Source: Mesobacillus subterraneus (GTDB lineage: Bacteria; Bacillota; Bacilli; Bacillales; Cytobacillaceae). From it: 64,000 bases of DNA. The notes beneath the pieces were generated by a model. The model did no database searches, was not told the DNA's origin, and saw only the letters and a program-made list of their open reading frames with translations. Where the stretch lies: positions 39,083 through 103,082 of the forward strand of contig NZ_JXIQ01000019.1 in assembly GCF_000934845.1 (NCBI RefSeq), written 5' to 3'. A program made the position numbers and the translations under genes. Shown here one piece after another: positions 28,131 to 36,811 of this stretch (within the stretch, counting starts at the first letter, position 1; each line of letters opens with the position of its first letter).

Positions 28131-28715
28131 ATGGTATTAAACGCAATTATCGTATTATTAGCTTATTTGCTTGGATCCATTCCTTCTGGATTGATCGTAG
28201 GGAAAGTCTTCTATGGAAAAGATATCCGGGAACATGGGAGCGGGAATTTGGGCGGCACTAACACTTTCCGTACGCTAGGTGTGAAAGCAGGCATGGCCGT
28301 TACTGTCGCTGATATTCTTAAAGGTACTCTTGCAGCAAGCCTTCCCTTGCTTCTCGGTGCAGACGTTCACACACTGTTGGTTGGTATTTTTGCGGTCATT
28401 GGACATATGTACCCAGTATTTGCTGGTTTTCGAGGTGGAAAAGCTGTCGCAACTTCAGGCGGAGTTCTGCTAGCTTATGTACCGATTTTATTCCTATTTA
28501 CGCTAATCTTCTTTTTCATCAGCTTATACTTAACAAAATATGTTTCTCTTTCTTCTATTCTGACTGGTTTTGTTGCATTCATTTCCTCCCTATTCACTCA
28601 GGATCTCCCTCTTATCCTTGTGGTTGCGGTCCTAGCTACTTTCGTTATTTACAGGCATAGGGAAAATATTCAAAGAATACGCAAAAAAACCGAGCCAAAA
28701 ATCACCTGGCTATAA
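28131..28715 (+). CDS. plsY: Glycerol-3-phosphate acyltransferase PlsY
   Basis: Membrane acyltransferase that transfers the acyl group from acyl-phosphate to glycerol-3-phosphate, the first step of phospholipid synthesis. 194 residues with five helices. The family motifs are all visible: [28 protein letters not shown] (motif 1), [21 protein letters not shown] (motif 2/3) and the C-terminal [10 protein letters not shown]. Strong AAAGGAGAG site. In B. subtilis it is the divergent neighbour of parE. Confidence 0.96.
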   Translation: MVLNAIIVLLAYLLGSIPSGLIVGKVFYGKDIREHGSGNLGGTNTFRTLGVKAGMAVTVADILKGTLAASLPLLLGADVHTLLVGIFAVIGHMYPVFAGFRGGKAVATSGGVLLAYVPILFLFTLIFFFISLYLTKYVSLSSILTGFVAFISSLFTQDLPLILVVAVLATFVIYRHRENIQRIRKKTEPKITWL

Positions 28716-29047
28716 ACGAACTCTCGATCGATCGCCGATGAAATTGTACTACTCGAAGTGAGCTTTTATTCTTATACTCGAAAAAATCTCGGCATATCAG
28801 CTCATGGTTTGCCGGGATTTTTTTATTGTCATCCAATAGCTTATTCCAAAAACCGGATATTAGCTTTTATCTCACGGTTCTTTATAAAATATTTTTGTTC
28901 TTTATAATGAATTTTTTATTTTAAATGGTATAATTTAAATAAAATTGTCATAAATATCTTCGAAAGTAATCGAAATTTGCTGTCAGATTTCCTAGTTATT
29001 AAACGAGAACCAAATGTAAAAAAATTTTATTCAAAGAAGGGATCCCG
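28716..29047. other. Intergenic region: plsY terminator and AT-rich leader of the kinase gene
   Basis: Apart from the terminator at 28781-28824 the stretch is AT-rich, with TATAAT-like hexamers near 28904 and 28930 upstream of the kinase gene. I saw no gene or convincing Spo0A box. Confidence 0.5.
28781..28824 (+). terminator. Terminator after plsY
   Basis: AAAAATCTCGGCA/TGCCGGGATTTTT stem (one G-U pair) followed by TTATT. Confidence 0.8.
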
Positions 29048-29998
29048 ATGAAAATGAATAATCCTTCCTCTGTCTATAGTTTTCATCCAATGGTCGATCA
29101 TAAAACATTATTTAAAACCGAATTCTCATTCCATACGGATTCACACACTTTCCCTTTTGAGCCAATTCTTCCGTATGCAAAGCAGTCTATGCAAAAGGAT
29201 GAAGTAGCAATAATGATGAACAAGAAAAAGCTGGAACTGGAAAGCGTCCTTCAAAATTTAAACCAAGAGATCCTTGAAAAACAACAAATGGTAAACGCAT
29301 TGAAAGAGGCCTTGACCGAGGTATCAAGAAACTATCAATCTGCATCTTTAAGTTTGTTATCTGTTGGGTTAGCCCATGAAATAAGGAACCCATTAACAAC
29401 CATCAAAGGGTTCATCCAATTATTAAAGCCAGATCTTCAATCCGCTGGAAAACAAGAATTGGCAGATGTAGCATTGGAGGAAATCAATCGTGCAAATGGC
29501 TTGCTAACTGAATTCCTATCTGTCTTAAAGCCGACTCCAGCAGGGAAAAAAAAGCTGGAAATAAACAGTTTAATGAAAAACATGAGGGATTTATTTTCAA
29601 GTGAAGCAATCCTGAAGGGTGTCGACTTAAGCGTCGAACTTGCGGAAGAAGAACTTTTTATCATGGCAGAAGAGAATACCGTAAAACAAGTGCTCGTCAA
29701 TTTATTGAAAAATGCACTAGAGGCTGTGGAAGGAAGCGGGAGAACCGATGGATCTGTTAAAATAATTGCTGGAAGAAAAGCTGATTATGCGCTGATCCGT
29801 GTCATTGATAACGGCATTGGAATCGATGAATGGTGCATAGAGAAAATTTTCACTCCTTTTTTTACGACAAAGGCAGAAGGAACAGGCATTGGATTGGCAA
29901 TTAGCAAACAATTAATTGAAAATCATGGCGGTGAAATGAGTGTCGTTAGCGAATTTTCGAGCACAACATTTACGATTTCATTACCCACCCTTTTATAA
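29048..29998 (+). CDS. Orphan soluble sensor histidine kinase (sporulation-kinase-like)
   Basis: 316-residue histidine kinase without membrane segments. A variable N-terminus and coiled coil (about 55-95) precede the dimerisation/phosphoacceptor helix SVGLAHEIRNPLTTIKGFIQ (His110) and the HATPase domain with N-box VNLLKNALEAVEG, G1 DNGIGID, F-box FTPFFTTKAEG and G2 GTGIGLAISKQL. The HEIRNPLTTIKGFIQLLK sequence is typical of the KinA-E group that feeds the Spo0F-Spo0A phosphorelay. No response regulator is adjacent, consistent with a phosphorelay kinase. Ribosome site AGAAGGGA. Confidence 0.88.
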   Translation: MKMNNPSSVYSFHPMVDHKTLFKTEFSFHTDSHTFPFEPILPYAKQSMQKDEVAIMMNKKKLELESVLQNLNQEILEKQQMVNALKEALTEVSRNYQSASLSLLSVGLAHEIRNPLTTIKGFIQLLKPDLQSAGKQELADVALEEINRANGLLTEFLSVLKPTPAGKKKLEINSLMKNMRDLFSSEAILKGVDLSVELAEEELFIMAEENTVKQVLVNLLKNALEAVEGSGRTDGSVKIIAGRKADYALIRVIDNGIGIDEWCIEKIFTPFFTTKAEGTGIGLAISKQLIENHGGEMSVVSEFSSTTFTISLPTLL

Positions 29999-30021
29999 CC
30001 TGCTTTCGATTAGTCGAAAAA

Positions 30022-30288
30022 TTGTCAAATTATACCCAATCAATAGGTAGGATTGTTGCTAAAATAAAGAAAAGAGCACAGGAAAGAAGGCGAACTGGTA
30101 TGGAAGAAGAAGTTATAAAGCTGACAGACCAATATGTATATTCAACCACAACAGCTGATGTAACGACTTCAGATGACTTTATCGTTGAACTTTTGGCTGA
30201 TTTCCACGAAACAACAAATCCAAAGATTATCAAGATCAAGAACCTGGATGAGCTAATGGATTTTATCGAAACAATGGATAGCGAATAA
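30022..30288 (+). CDS. Small hypothetical protein, 62-88 aa
   Basis: Open frame of 88 codons. The upstream TTG at 30022 has no ribosome site, whereas the ATG at 30100 follows GAAGG at nine bases and would give a 62-residue acidic protein (MEEEVIKLTDQYVYSTTTAD ... LDELMDFIETMDSE). If the longer start is used the first 26 residues are strongly basic. I do not recognise the family. A terminator follows immediately, which supports a real gene. Same strand as and close to the kinase gene. Confidence 0.55.
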   Translation: MSNYTQSIGRIVAKIKKRAQERRRTGMEEEVIKLTDQYVYSTTTADVTTSDDFIVELLADFHETTNPKIIKIKNLDELMDFIETMDSE

Positions 30289-30289
30289 C

Positions 30290-30324
30290 ATGCGGCTCTG
30301 GAACGAGTCGCATTTCCTTTTTTC
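30290..30324 (+). terminator. Terminator after the small hypothetical gene
   Basis: ATGCGGCTC/GAGTCGCAT stem (one G-U pair), six-base loop, then TTCCTTTTTT. Confidence 0.75.
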
Positions 30325-30418
30325 AGTAAAAACTTCTATATTTCACACAAATTCTATACTATATTATCTTTAGAAGCACAAAATAGATAGGACTCATCAG
30401 TTATTGGGGAGATTTTAA

Positions 30419-31582
30419 ATGAAAAAAAAGAAGCAAACCTTCTTGGCTATGACGATTATTTCCGGATTAAGTATTTTATTAGGAATCCTAACCTTCCAAA
30501 TATCTCATGAAGCACAGGCAAAAAAACCAATTTTGAATGTCCAACAAAAAAACCATTCAATGAGAAGCATCGATGTAGCGGGGAAAAATTTTCAAGAAAC
30601 CGTAAAATTAGGGGCGATTGGCGACATCCTGATCCATGACACTGTTTATGAAAGCGCTCACTCTTCTTCAGGGTATGATTTTAAGCCGGTGCTAACGAAT
30701 GTTAAACAGCTGTTAACAGATCCTGATCTCCTCTTGGCTAATCAGGAAACCATTCTGGGCGGAGTCGAAATCGGTTTGTCCAGTTACCCAGCTTTCAATA
30801 GTCCTGTTGAAATTGGGGATGCACTACTAGATGCGGGTGTCGATATTGTTTCCAATGCCAATAATCATTCGCTGGATCGTTCTGAAAAAGGGGTTTTGAC
30901 ATCCATACGAAATATGGAAGCTGCCGGTCTGCCTTATGTTGGTTCCTTCAAGGATGATGCCGATCAACAGAAAGTAAGGGTATTGACTAAAAACGGAATA
31001 AAAGTTTCTTATTTGTCATACACCTATGGGACAAATGGGATTCCGGTTCCATTTGGCAAAGACTATCTCGTCAACCTGATCGACCGCGAAGCAATGAAGG
31101 AGGAAATTCATCGTGCCAAAGCAGCATCGGATGTGGTCGTCATGAGCATCCATTGGGGGAATGAGTACCAACGGTTTCCAACAGGAGATCAAAAAAAACT
31201 TGCCCAGTTTCTAATCGACCAAGGGGTAGATATCATTTTTGGACACCATCCGCACGTCCTACAGCCAATGGAATGGTTGACCGCCTCAGATGGCAGGAAG
31301 GGACTTGTTGTATATTCTCTTGGCAATTTCCTATCAGGACAAATGTGGGATTACAAAGATATCGGCGGCCTCGCAACGGTAGAGATTACAAAGCGCATTA
31401 CCCCTGATGGAAAGGTAATTGCATTACATAATCCGGAATTCCTTCCTACCTTCGTTTCCAGCAGCAAACAAAAACATTACAGAGTCGTACCATTGAAAGA
31501 AGCAGGAAGGTTTGGCCTTGCAGACGCAGAAAATAAATATAACGAAATCATGCATCATATGACGCAATTACTAAAAAAATAA
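30419..31582 (+). CDS. CapA/PgsA family metallophosphatase-like protein
   Basis: 387 residues with an N-terminal membrane anchor (about 8-28) and an extracytoplasmic CapA domain. The metallophosphatase-type motifs are GAIGDILIHD (metal site), LANQETIL, NANNHSLDR and IFGHHPHVLQ. The family includes PgsA/YwtB of the poly-gamma-glutamate synthase complex, but pgsB and pgsC are absent here, so this is a stand-alone member, possibly a cell-wall or exopolymer hydrolase. Ribosome site GGGGAG. Confidence 0.85.
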   Translation: MKKKKQTFLAMTIISGLSILLGILTFQISHEAQAKKPILNVQQKNHSMRSIDVAGKNFQETVKLGAIGDILIHDTVYESAHSSSGYDFKPVLTNVKQLLTDPDLLLANQETILGGVEIGLSSYPAFNSPVEIGDALLDAGVDIVSNANNHSLDRSEKGVLTSIRNMEAAGLPYVGSFKDDADQQKVRVLTKNGIKVSYLSYTYGTNGIPVPFGKDYLVNLIDREAMKEEIHRAKAASDVVVMSIHWGNEYQRFPTGDQKKLAQFLIDQGVDIIFGHHPHVLQPMEWLTASDGRKGLVVYSLGNFLSGQMWDYKDIGGLATVEITKRITPDGKVIALHNPEFLPTFVSSSKQKHYRVVPLKEAGRFGLADAENKYNEIMHHMTQLLKK

Positions 31583-31599
31583 CTCTATTAAGGTTACCG

Positions 31600-31899
31600 T
31601 CAGGAAAATGCTTTTACAACGTTAAGCCCGTTTTCAAGACGATTAACTGGATTTTTTGAAAGATACGATACGGTTTGTCCCCCCTTCATCGGCAAAGTGT
31701 CCATATCTGCCCTCAATGCCAGCGTTTTTTCTCCAGTTTTTCTGTTCACATCCCCTGCCACACTTGGTGGTTGGAAACTCAAGATTTTAATCCCAAGAGT
31801 CTCGAGCCTCTCTCGGATATAGTTACTCGTTTCATTTTCCTGACCAGACAGCTCCGGATGCTGATGTAGATAGCGAAGGTCCTCCACAGCCTGTTTCAT
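31600..31899 (-). pseudogene. Truncated M20-family peptidase/amidohydrolase
   Basis: A 99-codon frame that begins like an M20D amidohydrolase (VEDLRYLHQHPELSGQENET, then IRERLETLGIKI, and the metal-site motif ALRADMDTLPM). Real members are near 390 residues. Immediately after LPM the sequence no longer fits: the ACGHD metal-binding motif and the whole dimerisation and C-terminal domains are gone, and a stop follows 28 codons later. The capA gene ends only 17 bp away on the other strand. Most simply a deletion relic. Confidence 0.75.
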
Positions 31900-32095
31900 A
31901 TATGTTCCGATAGATAATTCATCCTAGTTTATATCAAACTTATAAATATACAAATTGATCAGGGTGATTATACACCTTTGCTTTTTAAAAATGAATAGCA
32001 AGAGCTTTTTCACTACAAATCTGCATTAACATAATGACATTTTCCCTATAATTCTAGACTAGTAGTAATTTCATTTTTATGCATCCATTTTAATT

Positions 32096-32123
32096 TTGTA
32101 ATTCATCAATTTTAAGGTATACT
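32096..32123 (+). promoter_or_regulatory. SigA-type promoter of the pxp operon
   Basis: TTGTAA (32096-32101), 16-bp spacer, TATACT (32118-32123), 39 bp before the pxpB start. Confidence 0.55.
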
Positions 32124-32162
32124 TAAAAACATATTTTCAGCTAAAAGCAGGAGGTGAACCCA

Positions 32163-32876
32163 TTGGTTTATAGTTTCCAGCCATTAGGAGACAATGCCAT
32201 CATGATCGAATTGGGCAAAGACATTCATATACAAACTCAGCAAAAAGTGCAATTCATTGCCTCTATTTTGGATAATCATACAAAAGATTGGATGATTGAA
32301 TACATTCCTGCGTTTACTACTGTTACCTTATTTTACGATCCTTTTAAGATAATGAGACATGCGAAAAAAGGGGAACTTCCTTATAACTATGTTCGTTCCT
32401 GGCTTGAGTCTTTCTTAACTGGTGTTGCTGTTGAAAACAAAATCACTCAGAGAATGATTGAAATTCCAGTTTGTTATGGTGGTGAATTGGGACCTGACCT
32501 AGAGTTTGTTGCTCGGCATAATAATTTATCTGAAGATGAGGTTATCCAGCTCCATTCTGCTGGAGATTATCTTGTCTATATGATTGGTTTTGCGCCAGGC
32601 TTCCCATATATAGGAGGTATGTCGGAGAAGATAGCAACACCAAGAAAAGAAACACCTCGGCTGAAAATTCCTCCGAGATCGGTAGGAATTGCCGGTAAAC
32701 AAACAGGTGTCTATCCAATCGAAACACCAGGCGGCTGGCAGTTAATCGGCCGGACTCCTCTCGAGCTGTTCCGCCCAGAGAAGCACCCGCCTACTCTCCT
32801 GCGCCCCGGAGATCGTATACGCTTTTATCCGATCAGTTATGAAGAATACTTGGAACTTGGAGGAGATAAGGAATGA
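32163..32876 (+). CDS. pxpB: 5-oxoprolinase subunit B (KipI family)
   Basis: Subunit of the ATP-dependent 5-oxoprolinase PxpABC that opens the toxic metabolite 5-oxoproline to glutamate. 237 residues from the TTG at 32163, which sits eight bases after AGGAGG. The conserved block DYLVYMIGFAPGFPYIGGM, then RSVGIAGKQTGVYPIETPGGWQLIGRTP, is diagnostic. Historically named KipI because it can inhibit KinA. It overlaps pxpC by four bases. Confidence 0.94.
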   Translation: MVYSFQPLGDNAIMIELGKDIHIQTQQKVQFIASILDNHTKDWMIEYIPAFTTVTLFYDPFKIMRHAKKGELPYNYVRSWLESFLTGVAVENKITQRMIEIPVCYGGELGPDLEFVARHNNLSEDEVIQLHSAGDYLVYMIGFAPGFPYIGGMSEKIATPRKETPRLKIPPRSVGIAGKQTGVYPIETPGGWQLIGRTPLELFRPEKHPPTLLRPGDRIRFYPISYEEYLELGGDKE

Positions 32877-33874
32877 TAAGAGTCTTAAAACCGGGTCTTC
32901 TCACAAGTGTTCAAGATTTAGGAAGATACGGGTATCAAAAATATGGTGTCATTGCAAGTGGTGTGATGGATCAGCTCGCGCACCGGCTTGCGAATATTCT
33001 CGTCGGCAATCAGGAAAATGAGGCAACTCTTGAAATTACCTTATTAGGACCTGTTATTCAATTTGAGAAGGATGCTCTAATCGCCATTTGTGGCGGTGAT
33101 TTATCGCCAACGATTGATGGGATTCCCATTAAAATGTGGCGGCCAATTTACATAAAAAAAGGCGCTTTATTAAGTTTTGGCCAAGCAGCTAATGGTGCAA
33201 GATCCTATCTCGCAGTCGCAGGAGGATTTGATATTCCAGAAGTTATGGACAGTAAATCTACTTACTTAAGGGCAAATATTGGCGGATACCAAGGACGCGC
33301 ACTAAGGTCAGGTGATTTAATCCCATTTGACCCCCTAGGAAAATTTTCTCAGCAGAAGCTAGAGTTTCTTTGTGGAAAAGCTGGATCTGAGCTTTTCACA
33401 GAGATGGATTGGTCCGTTTCATCAGATTTGATTCCTTTGCATAGACGCGACCCATCCATTCGGGTAATCAGAGGCAGGCAGTTCGATTTATTTTCAGAAG
33501 AAAGTAAGACTAACATATTTAACGAAGCCTTTTTCGTTACCCCCCAATCAGATAGGATGGGTTATCGACTAACAGGTGCTTTTTTGCAATTGAAAAAACC
33601 GGCAGAAATGGTTTCCGAAGCGGTCAGTTTTGGAACTATTCAAGTTCCTTCTGAAGGAAATCCAATCATCCTGCTGGCAGACAGGCAAACAACCGGTGGC
33701 TACCCAAAAATCGGACAGATTGCTACTGTCGATTTGCCTCTGATCGCGCAAGCAAAACCAGGGGACCATATCCGCTTTAAGGAAATAAGCCATGAAGATG
33801 CGCAGACCCTCTACCTTGAGAGAGAGAGAATTATTAATAAGCTTAGACAGGGAATTTTATTAAAATTCAAATAG
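32873..33874 (+). CDS. pxpC: 5-oxoprolinase subunit C (KipA family)
   Basis: Biotin-dependent-carboxylase-like subunit of PxpABC, 333 residues. Landmarks are [65 protein letters not shown] and the C-terminal [19 protein letters not shown]. Coupled to pxpB by an ATGA overlap and followed by pxpA after a few bases with its own AGGAGG, so the three proteins are made together in the cytosol. Confidence 0.95.
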   Translation: MIRVLKPGLLTSVQDLGRYGYQKYGVIASGVMDQLAHRLANILVGNQENEATLEITLLGPVIQFEKDALIAICGGDLSPTIDGIPIKMWRPIYIKKGALLSFGQAANGARSYLAVAGGFDIPEVMDSKSTYLRANIGGYQGRALRSGDLIPFDPLGKFSQQKLEFLCGKAGSELFTEMDWSVSSDLIPLHRRDPSIRVIRGRQFDLFSEESKTNIFNEAFFVTPQSDRMGYRLTGAFLQLKKPAEMVSEAVSFGTIQVPSEGNPIILLADRQTTGGYPKIGQIATVDLPLIAQAKPGDHIRFKEISHEDAQTLYLERERIINKLRQGILLKFK

Positions 33875-33887
33875 GAGGAATATGATT

Positions 33888-34658
33888 ATGGCAAAGGTTG
33901 ATATTAATTGTGACATGGGTGAAAGTTTCGGAGCCTACACTCTTGGCAGGGATGCAGAAATTCTCGAATACGTGACCTCTGCCAATATCGCCTGCGGATT
34001 TCATGCCGGGGATCCAGCTACGATGAGGAAAACGGTAAAATTAGCGCTTGAAAAAAATGTTGGCATTGGCGTGCATCCAGGTCTTCAAGATTTAGTTGGC
34101 TTTGGAAGAAGAGAAATTAATTTATCAGCTCAAGAGGCGTACGATCTTGTAGTCTACCAAATAGGCGCACTATCTGGCTTTGTCAAAAGTGAAGGCGGCC
34201 AAATTCAGCATGTTAAGCCTCATGGCGCCCTTTTTAATATGGCTGCAAAAAATGCCAAGCTGGCAGAAGCGATTGCGGAAGCTGTATATAAAGTCGATCC
34301 GCAAATGATCTTTTTTGGCCTTGCCGGAAGTGAGTTAGTGAAAGCAGGAGAAAAGATTGGCCTCCGTACGGCGAGTGAAGTTTTTTCAGACCGCACCTAT
34401 CAACAGGATGGCTCATTAACTTCCAGGCTGCATGCTAACGCATTGATTAAAGATCACGGGGAAGCTGTCAAACAAGTAATACGGATGGTCAAAGAAGGAA
34501 AAGTCCCTTCCGTTCAGGGCACCGATGTCTCGATAAAAGTGGATACTGTCTGCATTCATGGAGATGGAGAAAGTGCTCTTGATTTTGCGAAACATATAAC
34601 TGCGGCTTTAAACGAGGCTGGCATTTCTATTGCCAAAATTAGCAGCTTTATTGAATAA
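33888..34658 (+). CDS. pxpA: 5-oxoprolinase subunit A (LamB/YcsF family)
   Basis: Catalytic LamB/YcsF-type subunit of PxpABC. The second ATG (33888) is preferred over the one at 33882 because AGGAGG lies nine bases before it, giving 256 residues that start [20 protein letters not shown]. Other motifs are [33 protein letters not shown] and [10 protein letters not shown]. The operon order B-C-A and then an NRAMP-like transporter resembles the B. subtilis kip region, but ycsI and kipR are missing. Confidence 0.95.
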   Translation: MAKVDINCDMGESFGAYTLGRDAEILEYVTSANIACGFHAGDPATMRKTVKLALEKNVGIGVHPGLQDLVGFGRREINLSAQEAYDLVVYQIGALSGFVKSEGGQIQHVKPHGALFNMAAKNAKLAEAIAEAVYKVDPQMIFFGLAGSELVKAGEKIGLRTASEVFSDRTYQQDGSLTSRLHANALIKDHGEAVKQVIRMVKEGKVPSVQGTDVSIKVDTVCIHGDGESALDFAKHITAALNEAGISIAKISSFIE

Positions 34659-34681
34659 ACTATTTTTAGGAGGCAACAAGG

Positions 34682-35872
34682 ATGGAGAAAAAATCAACCG
34701 CCAGTTTACTGCTTGGTGCTGCATTCCTGATGGCAACGTCGGCAATTGGTCCTGGGTTCCTTACTCAAACAACTGTATTTACACAATCACTGATGGCAAG
34801 CTTTGGATTTGTCATTTTCATTTCTATCATTATCGATATTGGCGCACAGATGAATATTTGGAGGATTATAGCGGTATCCGAGAAACGTGCTCAGGATATT
34901 GCCAACGATGTCTTGCCTGGGTTGGGGCATTTTCTCGCTGCACTTGTTGTTGCAGGGGGACTTGCCTTTAATATTGGCAATATTGCCGGAGCAGGTCTTG
35001 CCGTAAACGTCTTGTTCGGCTTGTCAGCTAAAACAGGTGCTTTATTAAGCGGAATCGTAGCGATTGGAATCTTCCTCGTCCGCGAAGCCGGAAAAGTAAT
35101 GGACAGATTTGCTCAAATTATGGGTTTTGTGATGATTATTTTGACTATTTTTGTTATGTTCACAGCTGATCCGCCTGTGGGGGAAGCCGTTGTAAAAACC
35201 TTTGTTCCTGATAGAATCGACCTTCTAGCAATCGTAACCCTTGTAGGTGGAACTGTCGGAGGATATATTACATTTGCAGGAGGACACCGGTTATTGGACG
35301 CAGGTATAAAAGGCCGTGAAGCTTTGCCTGAAGTAACCAAGAGTGCAGTAACTGCCATTGGGATTGCCTCCATCATGAGGATCTTCCTGTTCCTTGCTGC
35401 ATTTGGAATCGTCGCTCAAGGTCTTGCTATCGACCCGGCAAATCCGCCTGCTTCCGTTTTTCAGCATGCTGCAGGCAATGTTGGCTATAAAATTTTCGGA
35501 GTTGTAATGTGGGCTGCTGCAGTTACTTCGGTTGTTGGTGCTGCATACACTTCGGTTTCGTTCATTCAGACACTGAGCAAGACGGTTGCAAAACATCATA
35601 ACTTGACGATTGTTACATTTATAGCCATTTCTACTCTCGTATTTGTCTTAATAGGACAACCGGTAAAGATTTTGGTCCTTGTCGGCTCCTTCAATGGCCT
35701 GATTCTTCCAATCGCCTTAGGGGTAATGTTGATTGCAGCTTACAAGACAAAAATTGTCGGCGACTATAAGCACCCGCTCTGGATGACAATTTTTGGAGCG
35801 ATCATCGTCATCGCCATGACTATTATGGGCGGTTACACACTGATTAATGGAATACCTCAGTTATTTAAATAA
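34682..35872 (+). CDS. ycsG: NRAMP-like transporter (YcsG family)
   Basis: 396-residue, eleven-helix membrane protein of the NRAMP superfamily, matching YcsG. The family helix 1 motif that binds metal in true NRAMPs (DPGN) reads SAIGPGFLTQT here, so divalent-metal transport is unlikely. Position as fourth gene of the 5-oxoprolinase operon suggests uptake of 5-oxoproline or a related acid; this is inference. Ribosome site AGGAGG. Confidence 0.9.
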   Translation: MEKKSTASLLLGAAFLMATSAIGPGFLTQTTVFTQSLMASFGFVIFISIIIDIGAQMNIWRIIAVSEKRAQDIANDVLPGLGHFLAALVVAGGLAFNIGNIAGAGLAVNVLFGLSAKTGALLSGIVAIGIFLVREAGKVMDRFAQIMGFVMIILTIFVMFTADPPVGEAVVKTFVPDRIDLLAIVTLVGGTVGGYITFAGGHRLLDAGIKGREALPEVTKSAVTAIGIASIMRIFLFLAAFGIVAQGLAIDPANPPASVFQHAAGNVGYKIFGVVMWAAAVTSVVGAAYTSVSFIQTLSKTVAKHHNLTIVTFIAISTLVFVLIGQPVKILVLVGSFNGLILPIALGVMLIAAYKTKIVGDYKHPLWMTIFGAIIVIAMTIMGGYTLINGIPQLFK

Positions 35873-35907
35873 CAAAGATGCAAATCGTTATATGGACGAA
35901 TACAACC

Positions 35908-36546
35908 TTATGGCAACAAACTCAACACCGCAAAAAAGTGCATAATGGACCCAGCTAGAACAAACAAATGCCATATTGCATGATGGTAATGGAAACCGCG
36001 CCAGACGTAAAAGACTGCTCCTACAGTATACAGAACGCCTCCAATTACTAGAAAGAGCAGTCCTTGTGATGAAAGATTCTCTGTCAGTGATCCCCAAGCA
36101 AATACGATCAGCCAGCCCATAATGATATATAGCACTGTGGATGTATGCAAAAATCGTTTGACAAACAGAGATTTAAACACCGTTCCCGCGATGGAAATCC
36201 CCCAGACGATTCCGAACAGCGTCCATCCTAAAACCCCTTTTACCACAAGGAAAAGGAATGGTGTGTAAGTTCCAGCAATGAAGAAATAAATCGATGAGTG
36301 GTCCATGATTTCAAAAAAATCCTTTGCTTTTCCCGGTGGAAAGCTATGAACGAGGGTGGATGATGTATATAGCAGGAACATGGTCGCACCGAATATGGTG
36401 AAACTGACGACATGCCACACTGTGCCATACAATGAAGCAAATACGATTAGGATAACGAGAGCTGCGATGCTTAGTAGTCCACCTATTCCGTGGATGATTG
36501 CGTTCGCGATTTCCTCTTTCTTCGTAAAAGTATGTACATTTGCCAT
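35908..36546 (-). CDS. Haemolysin III family membrane protein (YplQ-like)
   Basis: 212-residue protein with seven membrane helices of the HlyIII/PAQR superfamily. Conserved features are the N-terminal IANAIIHGIGGLLSIAA, STLVHSF and DHSSIYFFIAGTYTPF, and the C-terminal HYHHAIWHLFVLAGSIMHFF whose histidines form the metal site. The name reflects an old cytolysin report; most members probably act in membrane lipid homeostasis. AAAAGGAG site. Monocistronic. Confidence 0.9.
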   Translation of the reverse strand: MANVHTFTKKEEIANAIIHGIGGLLSIAALVILIVFASLYGTVWHVVSFTIFGATMFLLYTSSTLVHSFPPGKAKDFFEIMDHSSIYFFIAGTYTPFLFLVVKGVLGWTLFGIVWGISIAGTVFKSLFVKRFLHTSTVLYIIMGWLIVFAWGSLTENLSSQGLLFLVIGGVLYTVGAVFYVWRGFHYHHAIWHLFVLAGSIMHFFAVLSLLP

Positions 36547-36771
36547 TTTTCTTACTCCTTTTCTCTATTTGAAAAAACGGTCTGTTGATCCGTTTCCACT
36601 GCATTCATTCGAAAATAAGTATATCATTTATAGCTTTTAACAACGCAAGGATTTGATGTCTGGGAAGTGTCGGTTGAAGGCTTATTTTTTCGGTAATACG
36701 TAAAGTTTTTGTGTAGCTCGAGTGACTTGATCGTCGAGTCGCTTGCTTGCGCTTTTCTTACGTTCAAACAT

Positions 36772-36805
36772 AAAAGCTGCCGGACTTCTCTAGCTCGGCA
36801 GCTTT
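36772..36805 (-). terminator. Terminator after the LTA synthase gene
   Basis: AAAGCTGCCG/CGGCAGCTTT stem, 13-base loop, short T-run on the minus strand. Confidence 0.7.
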
Positions 36806-36811
36806 CTAAAA

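Noticed and set aside
30419..31582. Poly-gamma-glutamate synthesis operon
   Set aside because: Only the CapA-like gene is present; the pgsB and pgsC synthase genes are absent.
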